64,000 bases of DNA from Sporolactobacillus terrae DSM 11697 (GCF_000648615.1 NZ_JFZC01000027.1:1-64000), one strand, 5' to 3'; shown: positions 26,293 to 35,232, numbered from the stretch's first letter. The notes: generated by a model from the sequence alone, not told the origin. Translations and numbers: made by a program.

Positions 26293-27447
26293 ATGACAAA
26301 TCAAAAGAAAATCATGTTTATCCTTTTAGCTGCACTGATGCTCCTCCCCATCTCCGCTTGCAGCAGTGCGCAGAAATCCGATGGTGAAAAATCAGCACAA
26401 ACAACCGCAGATCCAGTTAAACAGGGGACGAAAAAGATGCAGCAAATCAACAAGAATCTTCAAGCAGCGTTAGAAAAAAACGATACCGCCGCCATTAAAA
26501 AATACGGCAAACAACTAAACACTCAGTGGCTTTCCTATGAAAATGGTGTCCGTGACCGTTTCCCGCTCCAATACGCAAAAATTGAACGCTATCAGCAACC
26601 GATTTATGCGCAATCAAATTTGGAAAATCCCAATGCAGCACAAGTTAAAGAAAACAGCAGGGCCTTGACCGACCAGCTCAGCGATCTGCTTGCAGCAAAA
26701 GAAACCAAAGCAAAACCGTCCAAGCAAATGGATCAGGCCGTTGATGATTACTTGAAGTATGCTGATGAACAGATTGATCAGCTTGTCAAAACAACCAAAC
26801 CTTTCGTCCAGGCAGTTAAAGACGGAGACGTTGAAAAAGCGAAGAAACGCTATACATTGCCGCGTATCTACTACGAACGGGCCGAACCAATCGCTGAAAG
26901 TTTCGGAGACCTTGATCCGGCAATCGACGCACGGATCAATGACGTAGAGACCGAATCCGACTGGAGTGGCTTTCATGAAATTGAACGCGCGTTGTGGGAG
27001 AAGAACAGTCTGAAAGGCCAAGAAAAGTATGCCGATAAGCTCATGGCCGATGTGCTCAGTCTGCAAAAGAAAGCAAAATCGTTCAAGCTGACACCAAAAG
27101 CGATGGTCGCCGGGGCAATGGAACTGCTTGAAGAAGCCGCAACCAGCAAGATTACCGGTGAAGAAGAGCGCTACTCACATACAGATCTCGTCGATCTTCA
27201 AGCAAATGTTGACGGTTCAAAAGCCGTTTATCAGGCTGCCATTCCGGCGCTGATTCAAGGCCATAAAGATCTGGCAAACCAAATCGACAAGCAATTTCAA
27301 GCGTTTGACAAACAAATGCTGAAATACAAAAAATCAGATACCGAATACGAAGACTATACGAAACTGAACAAAGAACAGATCCGAGAAATCAGCAATGAAT
27401 TGAGCAAGCTATCCAAGCTGATGGCCCAGACAGCAAAAATATTCTAA
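26293..27447 (+). CDS. efeO: EfeO-type iron-uptake lipoprotein
   Basis: 384 residues. A lipoprotein signal ends PISAC (Cys23). A linker and helical domain precede an M75/imelysin-like domain from about 120 with the conserved SGFHEIERALWEKNSLKG (HxxE motif). No cupredoxin domain is visible, so this is the short EfeO/EfeM form. It likely binds iron at the outer membrane surface and passes it to EfeU. Lies 6 bases after efeU. Confidence 0.92.
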   Translation: MTNQKKIMFILLAALMLLPISACSSAQKSDGEKSAQTTADPVKQGTKKMQQINKNLQAALEKNDTAAIKKYGKQLNTQWLSYENGVRDRFPLQYAKIERYQQPIYAQSNLENPNAAQVKENSRALTDQLSDLLAAKETKAKPSKQMDQAVDDYLKYADEQIDQLVKTTKPFVQAVKDGDVEKAKKRYTLPRIYYERAEPIAESFGDLDPAIDARINDVETESDWSGFHEIERALWEKNSLKGQEKYADKLMADVLSLQKKAKSFKLTPKAMVAGAMELLEEAATSKITGEEERYSHTDLVDLQANVDGSKAVYQAAIPALIQGHKDLANQIDKQFQAFDKQMLKYKKSDTEYEDYTKLNKEQIREISNELSKLSKLMAQTAKIF

Positions 27448-27467
27448 ACAGAAAGGGTTGATCCCTC

Positions 27468-28712
27468 ATGGCCAAAGATGATCTGAGCACTCCAAATGAG
27501 CAAAAAGAGTACTCAAGACGGGATATGTTGAAAATGACGGCACTCGCCGGCGGAGGCATCGCGCTTGGCGCAAGCGGCTTCGGTACTGTACTTGAACTGC
27601 TTGGCAATAAAAACGGTGAAGCGAATGCCGCAAATCAATCCACCGTCCCATTCTTCGGAAATCATCAGGCCGGCATCACAACTGCCCATCAAAACTACGG
27701 TTATCTCGCCGCATTCGACATTGATCCATCGGTACATGATGCAGCCAAAATCATGGCACTATTCATCACTTGGACACGCTTGGCTGCCACGCTGACGCAA
27801 GGCAAACGCGAAGTCAACAGCGACAATAAAGAGCTGCCGCCAAACGACACGAATGAGGCGCGCGATCTCGGCGCGGCAAATCTAACGATCACCTTTGGAC
27901 TTGGTCATTCTTTCTTCACCAAGGATGGGAAAGACCGCTTTGGGGTCGCAGCCCACATGCCGAAACAGCTCACAGCGATGCCGCATATCGCCCATGAAAC
28001 GCTGGATCCTGCTATTTCAAACGGAGATCTTTGTGTTCAGGTCTGTGCCGATGTACAGCAAGTGGCCTTTCATGCCTTGCGCAATCTGATCAAAGAAGCA
28101 CTTGGCACAGCGAACATTCGCTGGATGGAGTCGGGCTTTCTCAATGCGCCAAAGGGCCAAACTCCAAGGAATCTATTTGGCTTCAAAGACGGAACGGCGA
28201 ACGTCGCTGATTCTGAGGACCAGAAGAACGTCATCTGGACAGGCAGCGATGAACCGCAGTGGATGCGTGGCGGAACCTATCTTGGCTACCGTAAGATTAA
28301 AATGATCATTGAAACTTGGGATCGGGATTCGTACAGCGATCAAGAAAATGTTTTCGGACGAAAGAAAAATTCCGGCGCACCATTCGGACAGAGGCATGAA
28401 AAAGATCCGGTCATTATGAACAAGATGCCAGCAGATGCGCATGTTCGACTGGCACATGGAACGGGAAAACAGATTTACCGGCGCGCCTATTCATACACGA
28501 ACGGCATCCAGCCGCAAACCGGAAATTTAGACGCGGGGCTTTTATTCATTTCCTATCAAAATAAACCCCAAGACAGCTTCATTCCAATGCTGCGTTTGCT
28601 TGGTAAAAGCGATGCGCTCAATGAATATACCGATCACATCGCCACAGGACTGTTTGCCATCCCTGCCGGCATTAAGAAAAATGAGTATTTCGCTCAGCAT
28701 TTATTTGAATAA
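27468..28712 (+). CDS. efeB: EfeB, Tat-exported Dyp-type heme peroxidase
   Basis: 414 residues. The N-terminus has a twin-arginine signal YSRRDMLKMTALAGGGIALG (Arg17-Arg18), so the protein is exported folded with heme. The Dyp domain shows LFGFKDGTANV with the GxxDG distal Asp, and DAHVRLAH with the likely proximal His. It oxidises ferrous iron (or extracts iron from heme) for uptake by EfeU. RBS GAAAGGG precedes the ATG. Order U-O-B equals ywbLMN of B. subtilis. Confidence 0.95.
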   Translation: MAKDDLSTPNEQKEYSRRDMLKMTALAGGGIALGASGFGTVLELLGNKNGEANAANQSTVPFFGNHQAGITTAHQNYGYLAAFDIDPSVHDAAKIMALFITWTRLAATLTQGKREVNSDNKELPPNDTNEARDLGAANLTITFGLGHSFFTKDGKDRFGVAAHMPKQLTAMPHIAHETLDPAISNGDLCVQVCADVQQVAFHALRNLIKEALGTANIRWMESGFLNAPKGQTPRNLFGFKDGTANVADSEDQKNVIWTGSDEPQWMRGGTYLGYRKIKMIIETWDRDSYSDQENVFGRKKNSGAPFGQRHEKDPVIMNKMPADAHVRLAHGTGKQIYRRAYSYTNGIQPQTGNLDAGLLFISYQNKPQDSFIPMLRLLGKSDALNEYTDHIATGLFAIPAGIKKNEYFAQHLFE

Positions 28713-28726
28713 CTTGGATACGTTCT

Positions 28727-28752
28727 GCCCTCGTGCTCCTGTGCACGGGGGC
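28727..28752 (+). terminator. Terminator of efeUOB
   Basis: GCCCTCGTGC and GCACGGGGGC form a ten-pair stem around TCCTGT. The tail TTAATTATTT is a weak T run. Confidence 0.65.
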
Positions 28753-28932
28753 TTAATTATTTCCACGGCTAGCCTAATTCACGTATAATAATCTTAATAA
28801 TCAGTCAGAAATGCATTGTGTGAATCAAGAAAAGCGTTTTACACCCCTACAGCGAAGCGCAGCCAATCGATCCTCTGTCATTCTTTTAAACGAAGATCAC
28901 GAAACGGTTTTTCATACAGAAAGGACAATACA

Positions 28933-28956
28933 ATGAAATCATTAAACCGGCATTAG
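28933..28956 (+). CDS. Possible seven-codon leader peptide upstream of the adenylyltransferase gene
   Basis: ATG AAA TCA TTA AAC CGG CAT TAG (MKSLNRH) with AGAAAGGA seven bases upstream. Downstream, CCTCC at about 28977 can pair with the GGAGG of the resistance gene, and CCATT/AATGG forms a small hairpin next to it. This is the general plan of translational attenuators of resistance genes, but the frame is very short and may be chance. Confidence 0.3.
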   Translation: MKSLNRH

Positions 28957-29022
28957 ACCCGTTCTGAGTCACCTCCGCCCATCTGCGATTTTTTCACCAT
29001 TACAATAAATGGAGGAAATAAA

Positions 29023-29904
29023 ATGCGAACAGAACAACAAATGAACCAACGGATTCTGGACCAGGCAATCAATGATGAACGCATTCGCGCGGTCATCCTA
29101 AACGGCTCACGGGCAAATCCGGATGCGCCTCGTGATTGTTTTCAAGATTACGATATCGTTTACGTCACACGCAAAGTATCCGCGTTCACGTCTGACCATC
29201 GATGGATCGACGTCTTTGGTGAACGCATCATCCTGCAGATGCCCGATCTGACGGACATCGGCTGCGGAACGCCAGCATTATCCGATCAGCACTTCACCTA
29301 CTTAATGCTCTTTAAGGATGGCAACCGAATCGATTTGACGCTGATGACTCCGGAACAAGCCAACGATTATGTGAATGGCGACAGTCTGAGCGTCATCCTG
29401 CTTGATAAGGATGGGCAATTTAATGCCGTACCACCTTCATACGACCGGAATTACCACATCGCGCCACCGAGCAAACAGCAGTTCGCCGATTGTTGTAATG
29501 AATTTTGCTGGGTAGCACCCTATGTAGCTAAGGGGTTATGGCGCGGCGAAATGCCTTATGCCAAAGCGATGCTTGAGAACCCGGTCCGTGATATGATGGT
29601 ACGCATGCTCTCTTGGCATGCAGGCGTACGCACTGATTTTACTGTGAGTGCAGGCAAATGTGGCAAATACTTGCCTCGCTATGTCGAAGCAGACGTTTGG
29701 CAAGACTATCTAAGCACATACCCGGATGCAGATTCAGAGCACATCTGGCAAGCTCTTTTTCGCATGCGCGCACTTTTTCGACGACTTGCGCAGCATGTGG
29801 CAGATCATTTCGGCTATGAGTACGCCAAAGCCGATGACCGGAACGTCACTAACTATTTGAATCACGTGCATGCACTGCCTAAAGAGGCAAAGGCGTTTGA
29901 CTAA
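29023..29904 (+). CDS. Aminoglycoside 6-adenylyltransferase, ANT(6)/AadK-like
   Basis: 293 residues. The nucleotidyltransferase core shows VILNGSRANPDAPRDCFQDYDIVYV (about residues 25-49) with the G-S and D-x-D metal motifs, and the ANT(6) helical C-terminal domain (ANPVRDMMVRMLSWHAGV-like region near 185, FRMRALFRRLAQHVADHFGYEY near 245). The family adenylates streptomycin at the 6-hydroxyl. Chromosomal AadK genes are common in bacilli and need not confer clinical resistance. RBS GGAGG before the ATG. No mobile element is adjacent. Confidence 0.88.
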   Translation: MRTEQQMNQRILDQAINDERIRAVILNGSRANPDAPRDCFQDYDIVYVTRKVSAFTSDHRWIDVFGERIILQMPDLTDIGCGTPALSDQHFTYLMLFKDGNRIDLTLMTPEQANDYVNGDSLSVILLDKDGQFNAVPPSYDRNYHIAPPSKQQFADCCNEFCWVAPYVAKGLWRGEMPYAKAMLENPVRDMMVRMLSWHAGVRTDFTVSAGKCGKYLPRYVEADVWQDYLSTYPDADSEHIWQALFRMRALFRRLAQHVADHFGYEYAKADDRNVTNYLNHVHALPKEAKAFD

Positions 29905-29916
29905 TCGTTAGACAGC

Positions 29917-29949
29917 AAAACTCGGACACACAGGTGCCCGAGTTTTTTT
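29917..29949. terminator. Bidirectional terminator between the adenylyltransferase and MFS genes
   Basis: ACTCGGACAC / GTGCCCGAGT with one mismatch, flanked by an A run and a T run. Confidence 0.85.
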
Positions 29950-29970
29950 ATTATCGTTGCGCTGAGTGTA

Positions 29971-31248
29971 TTAGCCTTGAAGCTTCTCTTCCTGAAACGC
30001 GCCGCGGCGGCTGACTGTCCATGCGCAAAAACTGACCGCGAGCATGCCGATAAACGAACCAATAATGATGCCAATGGCTGATGTATACTGGAACAGCACC
30101 CCGTAAACAAACATGCCAAGCGGCTGCAGCGAGGTCGCGCCAACCATCAAAATCGTAAAAACACGGCCCTGGTAATGCATCGGAATCGTCTTTTGCATGT
30201 ATGTGGTCAACGGTACGTTAACAAAGACCAGAACCAGTGCCAATACAAAATTAATGCTCCCAAAAATGAAGGTCGACACCCATGAATTGAGTGTAAAAAG
30301 AAGCGGAATGATGGCGAAAATCAGTGGCAGTCCTTCAAAAAAAAGCGACTTGCTGACCATTCCAATCGGATTGCTGTCCACTGTCAATTTCGCCGCCAGA
30401 AGCCCGCCGGCGACCATCCCTAATGAAAACAGCGCTTCAGTGAGACTGTATTGAATATTTTGCATGTGCAGGACTTGAACAATGAGATACGGGAAACCAA
30501 CGTTAAATACACCGCAGAGAAAGTTGAGTACCGAGGCAACGAGAATCATCATCAAGATCAACGGTCGTTTTTTCACATAAACCAATCCCTGCCTCATCGA
30601 TGCCCACATCGACTCTGATTTGCTGCCCTGCTGCATGACAGGCGGTTCAACAAGCTGAAAGTTCATCGTGAGCACAATCAGAACAACCACGAGCTCAGCG
30701 ACAATTTCAAAATAGATAAATGACCGAAACGGTACGAACGCAAATACGACACCGGCAGCTATAGGCCCGAGAATTTGCGCAAGCGAGTTTGCCGACTGCT
30801 CCAAGGCATTCAACTGTTGAATAAACGCTTTTTCGACAAGACGGGAAATTGCTGACATATACGTTACACTGAATAGGCGGGCATTTAGTCCGAGGGTCGC
30901 CACCATGATGAGCACCATTAAATAATGCCAATTTCCAAGCAGCGGGAAAAGCAGACTGTACACAATCAGTAAAAGCACACATCCGATTTGTGTCGAAACC
31001 ATAACGCGCTTGTGATCGTAATGATCGGCAAGGTAACCGATAAATGGTGAAAAAACAATGCCAATTAGCGGACCGATCAATAAAGTTGTTCCGAAATTCA
31101 TTGCCGATCCGGTCAGTTTTAATATGTATAAACTGATTGCAAAATTAAAAAGTGAGCTACTGAAGCTTCCGATAAAATCGCTAGTGACGGCTTTTTTTAT
31201 TTGCCGCTGTGACGCCCGTTTCAGATAAAGGGCTTGGTCTGGATCCAT
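29971..31248 (-). CDS. MFS drug-efflux-type transporter
   Basis: About 425 residues from ATG 31248, preceded by GAAGGTGAG; the frame runs on to 31305 without a ribosome site and through the -10 (TATAAT, 31280-31285). Twelve membrane segments. GYLADHYDHKRVMV is the motif-A loop between segments 2 and 3. It belongs to the MFS_3/Mef-like group, which exports macrolides or siderophores; substrate unknown. A five-codon frame MDNRR (31253-31270) precedes it and ends inside its ribosome site. Convergent with the adenylyltransferase. Confidence 0.85.
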   Translation of the reverse strand: MDPDQALYLKRASQRQIKKAVTSDFIGSFSSSLFNFAISLYILKLTGSAMNFGTTLLIGPLIGIVFSPFIGYLADHYDHKRVMVSTQIGCVLLLIVYSLLFPLLGNWHYLMVLIMVATLGLNARLFSVTYMSAISRLVEKAFIQQLNALEQSANSLAQILGPIAAGVVFAFVPFRSFIYFEIVAELVVVLIVLTMNFQLVEPPVMQQGSKSESMWASMRQGLVYVKKRPLILMMILVASVLNFLCGVFNVGFPYLIVQVLHMQNIQYSLTEALFSLGMVAGGLLAAKLTVDSNPIGMVSKSLFFEGLPLIFAIIPLLFTLNSWVSTFIFGSINFVLALVLVFVNVPLTTYMQKTIPMHYQGRVFTILMVGATSLQPLGMFVYGVLFQYTSAIGIIIGSFIGMLAVSFCAWTVSRRGAFQEEKLQG

Positions 31249-31380
31249 ATTCTCACCTTCGATTGTCCATGATCTTCCAATTATATACCTTATCCTTTTA
31301 GCCAAAAAGATTTTTCAGAAGTTTTCGAAAGAAAATATGCTTTGTCTCTAGGGAACCTCGTCATCAAATGGTTAAAACTA

Positions 31381-31806
31381 GTCCAAGCCATACGAAAAAC
31401 CGGGCAAAAAGTGCCCGGTCCTTACTTCCGCAAGATGTGGTGGCTTTCACGTCGCATACAGGACGTACTTTCACAGGATGTGATGACTTTCGCGTTGCAT
31501 ACAGGACGTACTTTCACAGGATGTGATGACTTTCGCGTTGCATACAGGACGTACTTTCACAGGATGTGATGACTTTCGCGTTGCATACAGGACGTATGCG
31601 CACTTAGCGAAAGTTCCTTTAGGAAAGTTCCTTTAGGAAAGTTCCTTTAGGAAAGTTCCTTTAAGAAAGTTTCTTTATGTGTGATGGGCTCGCGTCTTTT
31701 CAGTGCTGAATCGTCGCTTCGGTTACTCGCTTGCCTCGGGCGCACTGTCTTTTGCGGGACCAAAAATCTTATACTTTCAAAAACCGAGCGAAAAACGCGT
31801 GCTTTC
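31381..31806 (+). repeat. Repeat family R copy carrying a 43-bp triplicate and a 14-bp array
   Basis: A terminator-like hairpin (ACCGGGC...GCCCGGT, about 31398-31420) is followed by a degenerate unit, then three exact-length 43-bp units (starts 31462, 31505, 31548) beginning GACGTACTTTCACAGGATGT and ending GCGTTGCATACAG. Next come four or five 14-bp units AGGAAAGTTCCTTT (31606-31675). A diverged R unit (GTGCTGAATCGTCGCTTCGG) fills to 31806. The arrays have no spacers, so this is not a CRISPR. Confidence 0.88.
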
Positions 31807-31883
31807 AGTCGTATGAAGTATTTGCCCGTTGCTTCAATTGCTCACCTAACGGTACCGAACGCCTCGGAACGGATGCCGATCCT

Positions 31884-32876
31884 TTATACATTTTGAGGCT
31901 GGGCTGCACTCAGCGCTTGCTTGGCCGTAATCAGCGCCAGCTTGTAAACATCATCTGCCGAACAGCCGCGTGACAAGTCGTTAACCGGCTTGGCCAATCC
32001 CTGTAAAATCGGTCCCACTGCTGTATAGCCGCCGAGTCGCTGTACCATTTTGTAACCAATATTTCCTGCATCGATATTTGGAAAAACAAACACAGTCGCT
32101 TTGCCGGCAATCGGGGAATCCGGCGCTTTTTTAGCTGCTACTTCCGGCACATAGGCAGCATCAAACTGCAGCTCGCCGTCAACCGCAAGATCCGGTGCTT
32201 TCTCATGAACGCGCTTTACTGCTTCGTTCACTTTATCAATCGACGGGTCTTTTGCCGATCCCTTCGTAGAGAAGCTGAGCATTGCAATTTTCGGATCGAT
32301 ACCGAACAGTACCGCTGTCTCCGCTGATTCGATGGCGATTTCCGCCAATGTTTCACTGTCGGGCGATATGTTAATGCCACAGTCGGCAAAAACGAATTCT
32401 TTATCCCCCTTCGTAAGAATAAAGGAACCCGAGATCCGTTTCTTGCCCGGCTGTGCTTTGATGATTTGCAGTGCCGGACGCACGGTTTCAGCGGTTGAAT
32501 GGGCTGCACCGCTGACAAGTCCTTCCGCTTCGCCCAAGTAAACCAACATCGTCCCGTAGTAGCACGGATCGCTTAACCACTGTGCCGCTTGGGCAGCATC
32601 CGTCTTTCCCTTTCTGCGTGCCACCAATGCATCGATTTTAGTCTGCAGTTCTTTATCCGTTTCCGGATGCAGAAATCGAAGCTTATTTTCAGAAGCAAGC
32701 GTCCTCAATTCCTCAGTGGATTCTTCTTGTTTCCCAATCAGAATGGGCACAATCAATTCTTCTGACGCTAAAGTGCACACCGCTTCGCGAATCCGTTCAT
32801 CGTCTGCTTCAGGAAAAATAATCGACGGTTTCCCCTTCTTAATTTCGGGTTTCAATCGTTCAAATAAGTCTGCCAT
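31884..32876 (-). CDS. pta: Phosphate acetyltransferase Pta
   Basis: 330 residues, full length for the short Pta class. It interconverts acetyl-CoA and acetyl phosphate in overflow metabolism. Signatures are GLVSGAAHSTAETVRPALQIIK (about 118-139), MLSFSTKGSAKDPSIDKVNEAVK and the C-terminal FPNIDAGNIGYKMVQRLGGYTAVGPILQGLAKPVNDLSRG. RBS GGGAGG lies nine bases before the ATG. Divergent from hemQ, the neighbour it also has in B. subtilis. A repeat R copy begins 75 bases after its stop, and I see no separate terminator. Confidence 0.95.
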   Translation of the reverse strand: MADLFERLKPEIKKGKPSIIFPEADDERIREAVCTLASEELIVPILIGKQEESTEELRTLASENKLRFLHPETDKELQTKIDALVARRKGKTDAAQAAQWLSDPCYYGTMLVYLGEAEGLVSGAAHSTAETVRPALQIIKAQPGKKRISGSFILTKGDKEFVFADCGINISPDSETLAEIAIESAETAVLFGIDPKIAMLSFSTKGSAKDPSIDKVNEAVKRVHEKAPDLAVDGELQFDAAYVPEVAAKKAPDSPIAGKATVFVFPNIDAGNIGYKMVQRLGGYTAVGPILQGLAKPVNDLSRGCSADDVYKLALITAKQALSAAQPQNV

Positions 32877-32901
32877 CGTCCATCGCCTCCCAATAATTAT
32901 C

Positions 32902-32918
32902 TTATACCTTTAGTATAA
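32902..32918. promoter_or_regulatory. 17-bp palindrome upstream of pta
   Basis: TTATACCTTTAGTATAA: six-base arms TTATAC/GTATAA around a five-base centre, in the pta promoter region and divergent from hemQ. It could be an operator; the regulator is unknown. Confidence 0.35.
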
Positions 32919-33030
32919 ACGAAAAGAACACATCCTACATTTGGAAAGTTAATTTCATCCTCTGATCCAATTGGGAAACTGTGCTATATTAGACTAGGTG
33001 AGAAAATGAAAAAAAAGAGAGGTGTTCACG

Positions 33031-33777
33031 ATGGCTGAAGCAGCACAGACACTCGATGGCTGGTACTGTCTCCACGATTTCCGTACCATTGACTGGTCGG
33101 CATGGAAAGAAAAATCCGAATGGGAGCGACAGCAAGCATTAAATGAATTTAATCAGTTTTTCAGTCGTGCCGAGATTAACGAAGAAGCGCATGATGGAAG
33201 CTTTGCGCTCTATTCCGTGCTCGGTCAAAAAGCGGATTTCGTTATGATTACGCTTCGCCCAACGATGGACGAACTCAGTGATCTGGAAACCGAATTTGAT
33301 AAATCAAAACTAGGTGAGGTGACCGATCCCGCCTATTCTTTTGTTTCGGTCGTAGAACTAAGCAATTATCTGGGCAAAGACGGCGGCGATCCCTATGCGA
33401 ATCCCTATGTTCAGAAGCGGTTGAAACCGATCCTTCCAAAAAACGACTACTTCTGCTTCTATCCAATGGATAAACGGCGCGAACATGGCGATAATTGGTA
33501 TATGCTACCGATGGAAGAACGGCGTGAGATGATGAAGAGCCACGGACAAATCGGCCGCAAGTATGCCGGAAAAATTCATCAGATCATCACCGGGTCGGTC
33601 GGTTTCGACGATTGGGAATGGGGCGTAACCCTTTTCTCAGATGATCCGCTGCAATTCAAGAAAATTGTTTATGAGATGCGTTTTGATGAGGCAAGCGCCC
33701 GTTTCGGCGAATTCGGACCGTTTTTTGTCGGCAATCATTTAACACAAGAGCAGTTTCAACAAAAATTTTTCATCTAA
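33031..33777 (+). CDS. hemQ: Coproheme decarboxylase HemQ
   Basis: 248 residues from ATG 33031, preceded by AGAGAGGTG. A chlorite-dismutase-fold enzyme that converts coproheme to heme b, the last step of heme synthesis in Firmicutes. [19 protein letters not shown] contains the catalytic Tyr144, and [14 protein letters not shown] the axial His171 (27 residues apart, as in characterised HemQ). [18 protein letters not shown] is also typical. Monocistronic, back to back with pta. Confidence 0.94.
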   Translation: MAEAAQTLDGWYCLHDFRTIDWSAWKEKSEWERQQALNEFNQFFSRAEINEEAHDGSFALYSVLGQKADFVMITLRPTMDELSDLETEFDKSKLGEVTDPAYSFVSVVELSNYLGKDGGDPYANPYVQKRLKPILPKNDYFCFYPMDKRREHGDNWYMLPMEERREMMKSHGQIGRKYAGKIHQIITGSVGFDDWEWGVTLFSDDPLQFKKIVYEMRFDEASARFGEFGPFFVGNHLTQEQFQQKFFI

Positions 33778-33788
33778 TCTTCTGATGT

Positions 33789-33815
33789 AAAGACCTGGAA
33801 ACAGGTCTTTTTTTA
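33789..33815 (+). terminator. Terminator of hemQ
   Basis: AAAGACCTG-gaaa-CAGGTCTTT followed by TTTTATT. Confidence 0.9.
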
Positions 33816-34046
33816 TTGGCCGTAATTCCAGACCCGCTGTCATCATTTGCGATCAGACGCATAGGCTTTATATGTACTTAAGAACCTTGGCTTATAAATC
33901 TTCCGTTCAAGCAGCCGGGCTGGTTCGACGCACCACTTTAAAAGGCGCGCGCCAATCCGGACGGCCGCACTGATGCGTCACTTTTGCAATGGGGATACCG
34001 ATGCCAATTCACATAAGATTCTTCACCAAAAGAAAAGGGGGCAGGC

Positions 34047-34475
34047 ATGATTATGGCCGTGGTTCAGTATACGTCGAACGATGTTTCACTTCTCGCTCGT
34101 TTAATGCGTGCCGAGGCAGAAGGCGACGGTCAGCTCGGTATGCTGATGGTCGGCAATGTCGGCGTCAATCGGGTACTCGGCAACTGTCTTGATTTTGAAG
34201 GATTGAGGACAATTCAACAAATGGTTTTTCAGAGTCCTGGCGGTTTCGAGGCAACGCAAAAGGGATATTTTTATCAAGCGGCTCGCTCACAAGATAAACG
34301 GCTTGCCGAGCGAACACTTAAAGGGGAACGGTTCCATCCTGCATCGAATTCGCTTTGGTTTTTTCAGCCGGCAGGCGCGTGTCCTGCTCAGTGGTACAAT
34401 CAGTGGAACACCGGCCGCTTTAAAGCACATTGTTTCTTCTCCCCTACTGAATCGGATTGTCCGCGAGTTTATTGA
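34047..34475 (+). CDS. cwlJ: Spore cortex-lytic hydrolase CwlJ
   Basis: 142 residues, the hydrolase_2 (SleB/CwlJ) catalytic domain alone with no signal peptide, as in CwlJ. LLARLMRAEAEGDGQLGMLMVGNVGVNRV holds the conserved Glu of the SleB/CwlJ active site, and WFFQPAGACPAQWYNQWNTGRFKAHCFFSP the C-terminal block. It degrades cortex peptidoglycan during germination and is activated by Ca-dipicolinate. Made in the mother cell, so a sigma-E promoter is expected; only a weak match (CATAGGCT at 33860) is visible. Directly followed by gerQ, its anchoring partner. Confidence 0.93.
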   Translation: MIMAVVQYTSNDVSLLARLMRAEAEGDGQLGMLMVGNVGVNRVLGNCLDFEGLRTIQQMVFQSPGGFEATQKGYFYQAARSQDKRLAERTLKGERFHPASNSLWFFQPAGACPAQWYNQWNTGRFKAHCFFSPTESDCPRVY

Positions 34476-34505
34476 CCAATCGATTGTTAAGGAGTGAGTT
34501 CATTT

Positions 34506-35048
34506 ATGGGCGTTCAATTTCCGCCAGACAGCTGGCCTTATGGCGCAGCATTTAATCCGGATCCCCAAGCGCAGCAGACCTGGGATGACTCAAGACAGCA
34601 AGTCCAGCCACAGCAGCCGAGCGGTTCATTTCCTTTTCAAGCTCAGACGCAGCAGCCAATTGGTGCACCGCAGCCCGCACCACAAGCATTACCTTATCCT
34701 TTTCCGGCTTATACGCTCCCGGTTCCGCAGACCGGTGCACCGCAGCAACCGGTCAGCCCACAAGTTCTTCCGCTGCCTTTTGTCGAACAATCTTATATTG
34801 AAAACATTTTGCGACTGAATTTAGGCAAAACAGCAACCGTCTACTGCACCTTCGAAGGCAATAGCCAATGGAACGCGAAAACGTTTACCGGTACAGTTGA
34901 AGCGGCCGGACGTGATCATGTTATTATTGAGGACGAAGAAACACAACGACGCTTCCTCATTCCGATGGTGTTCGTCAACTATTTCGAGTTTACCGGACCA
35001 CTGGCGTACGAATATCCTTACGCGGCGCCAACTCCTGCCGGGCGTTAA
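34506..35048 (+). CDS. gerQ: Spore coat protein GerQ
   Basis: 180 residues from ATG 34506, with AAGGAG eleven bases upstream; the GTG at 34494 overlaps that site. The N-terminal 95 residues are rich in Gln and Pro (QPSGSFPFQAQTQQPIG). The conserved C-terminal domain YIENILRLNLGKTATVYCTFEGN ... FLIPMVFVNYFEF is the GerQ signature. GerQ is crosslinked into the coat and is needed for CwlJ to localise and work. In one transcription unit with cwlJ, 30 bases apart. Confidence 0.94.
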   Translation: MGVQFPPDSWPYGAAFNPDPQAQQTWDDSRQQVQPQQPSGSFPFQAQTQQPIGAPQPAPQALPYPFPAYTLPVPQTGAPQQPVSPQVLPLPFVEQSYIENILRLNLGKTATVYCTFEGNSQWNAKTFTGTVEAAGRDHVIIEDEETQRRFLIPMVFVNYFEFTGPLAYEYPYAAPTPAGR

Positions 35049-35056
35049 TTCCTGCA

Positions 35057-35232
35057 ATCGTGAAAAAAACAAGCTGTGCTCGGTCCTTAAACCATCCTAA
35101 TTTTGTGTGCGCTTCGATTGCTCGCTGGCACGCGGTTCCCGCTGGCGCTAGAGTACCTCCACTTTGATTCTCGGTCAAGACATGGGTCTATTGGTTTGAA
35201 GACGGGGCAAAATCTTATCCTTTTTTTCCTGT
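35057..35232 (+). repeat. Repeat family R copy after gerQ
   Basis: Contains a terminator-like hairpin with a changed stem (CAAGCTGTGCTCGG in place of CCGGGC...GCCCGG), GATTGCTCGCTGGCACGCGG, GATTCTCGGTCAAGACATGG and GGGCAAAATCTTATCCTTTT. It ends at the terminator of ywdK. Confidence 0.8.

Noticed and set aside
31462-31590. CRISPR array
   Set aside because: The 43-bp units are contiguous and nearly identical with no spacers, and there are no cas genes.
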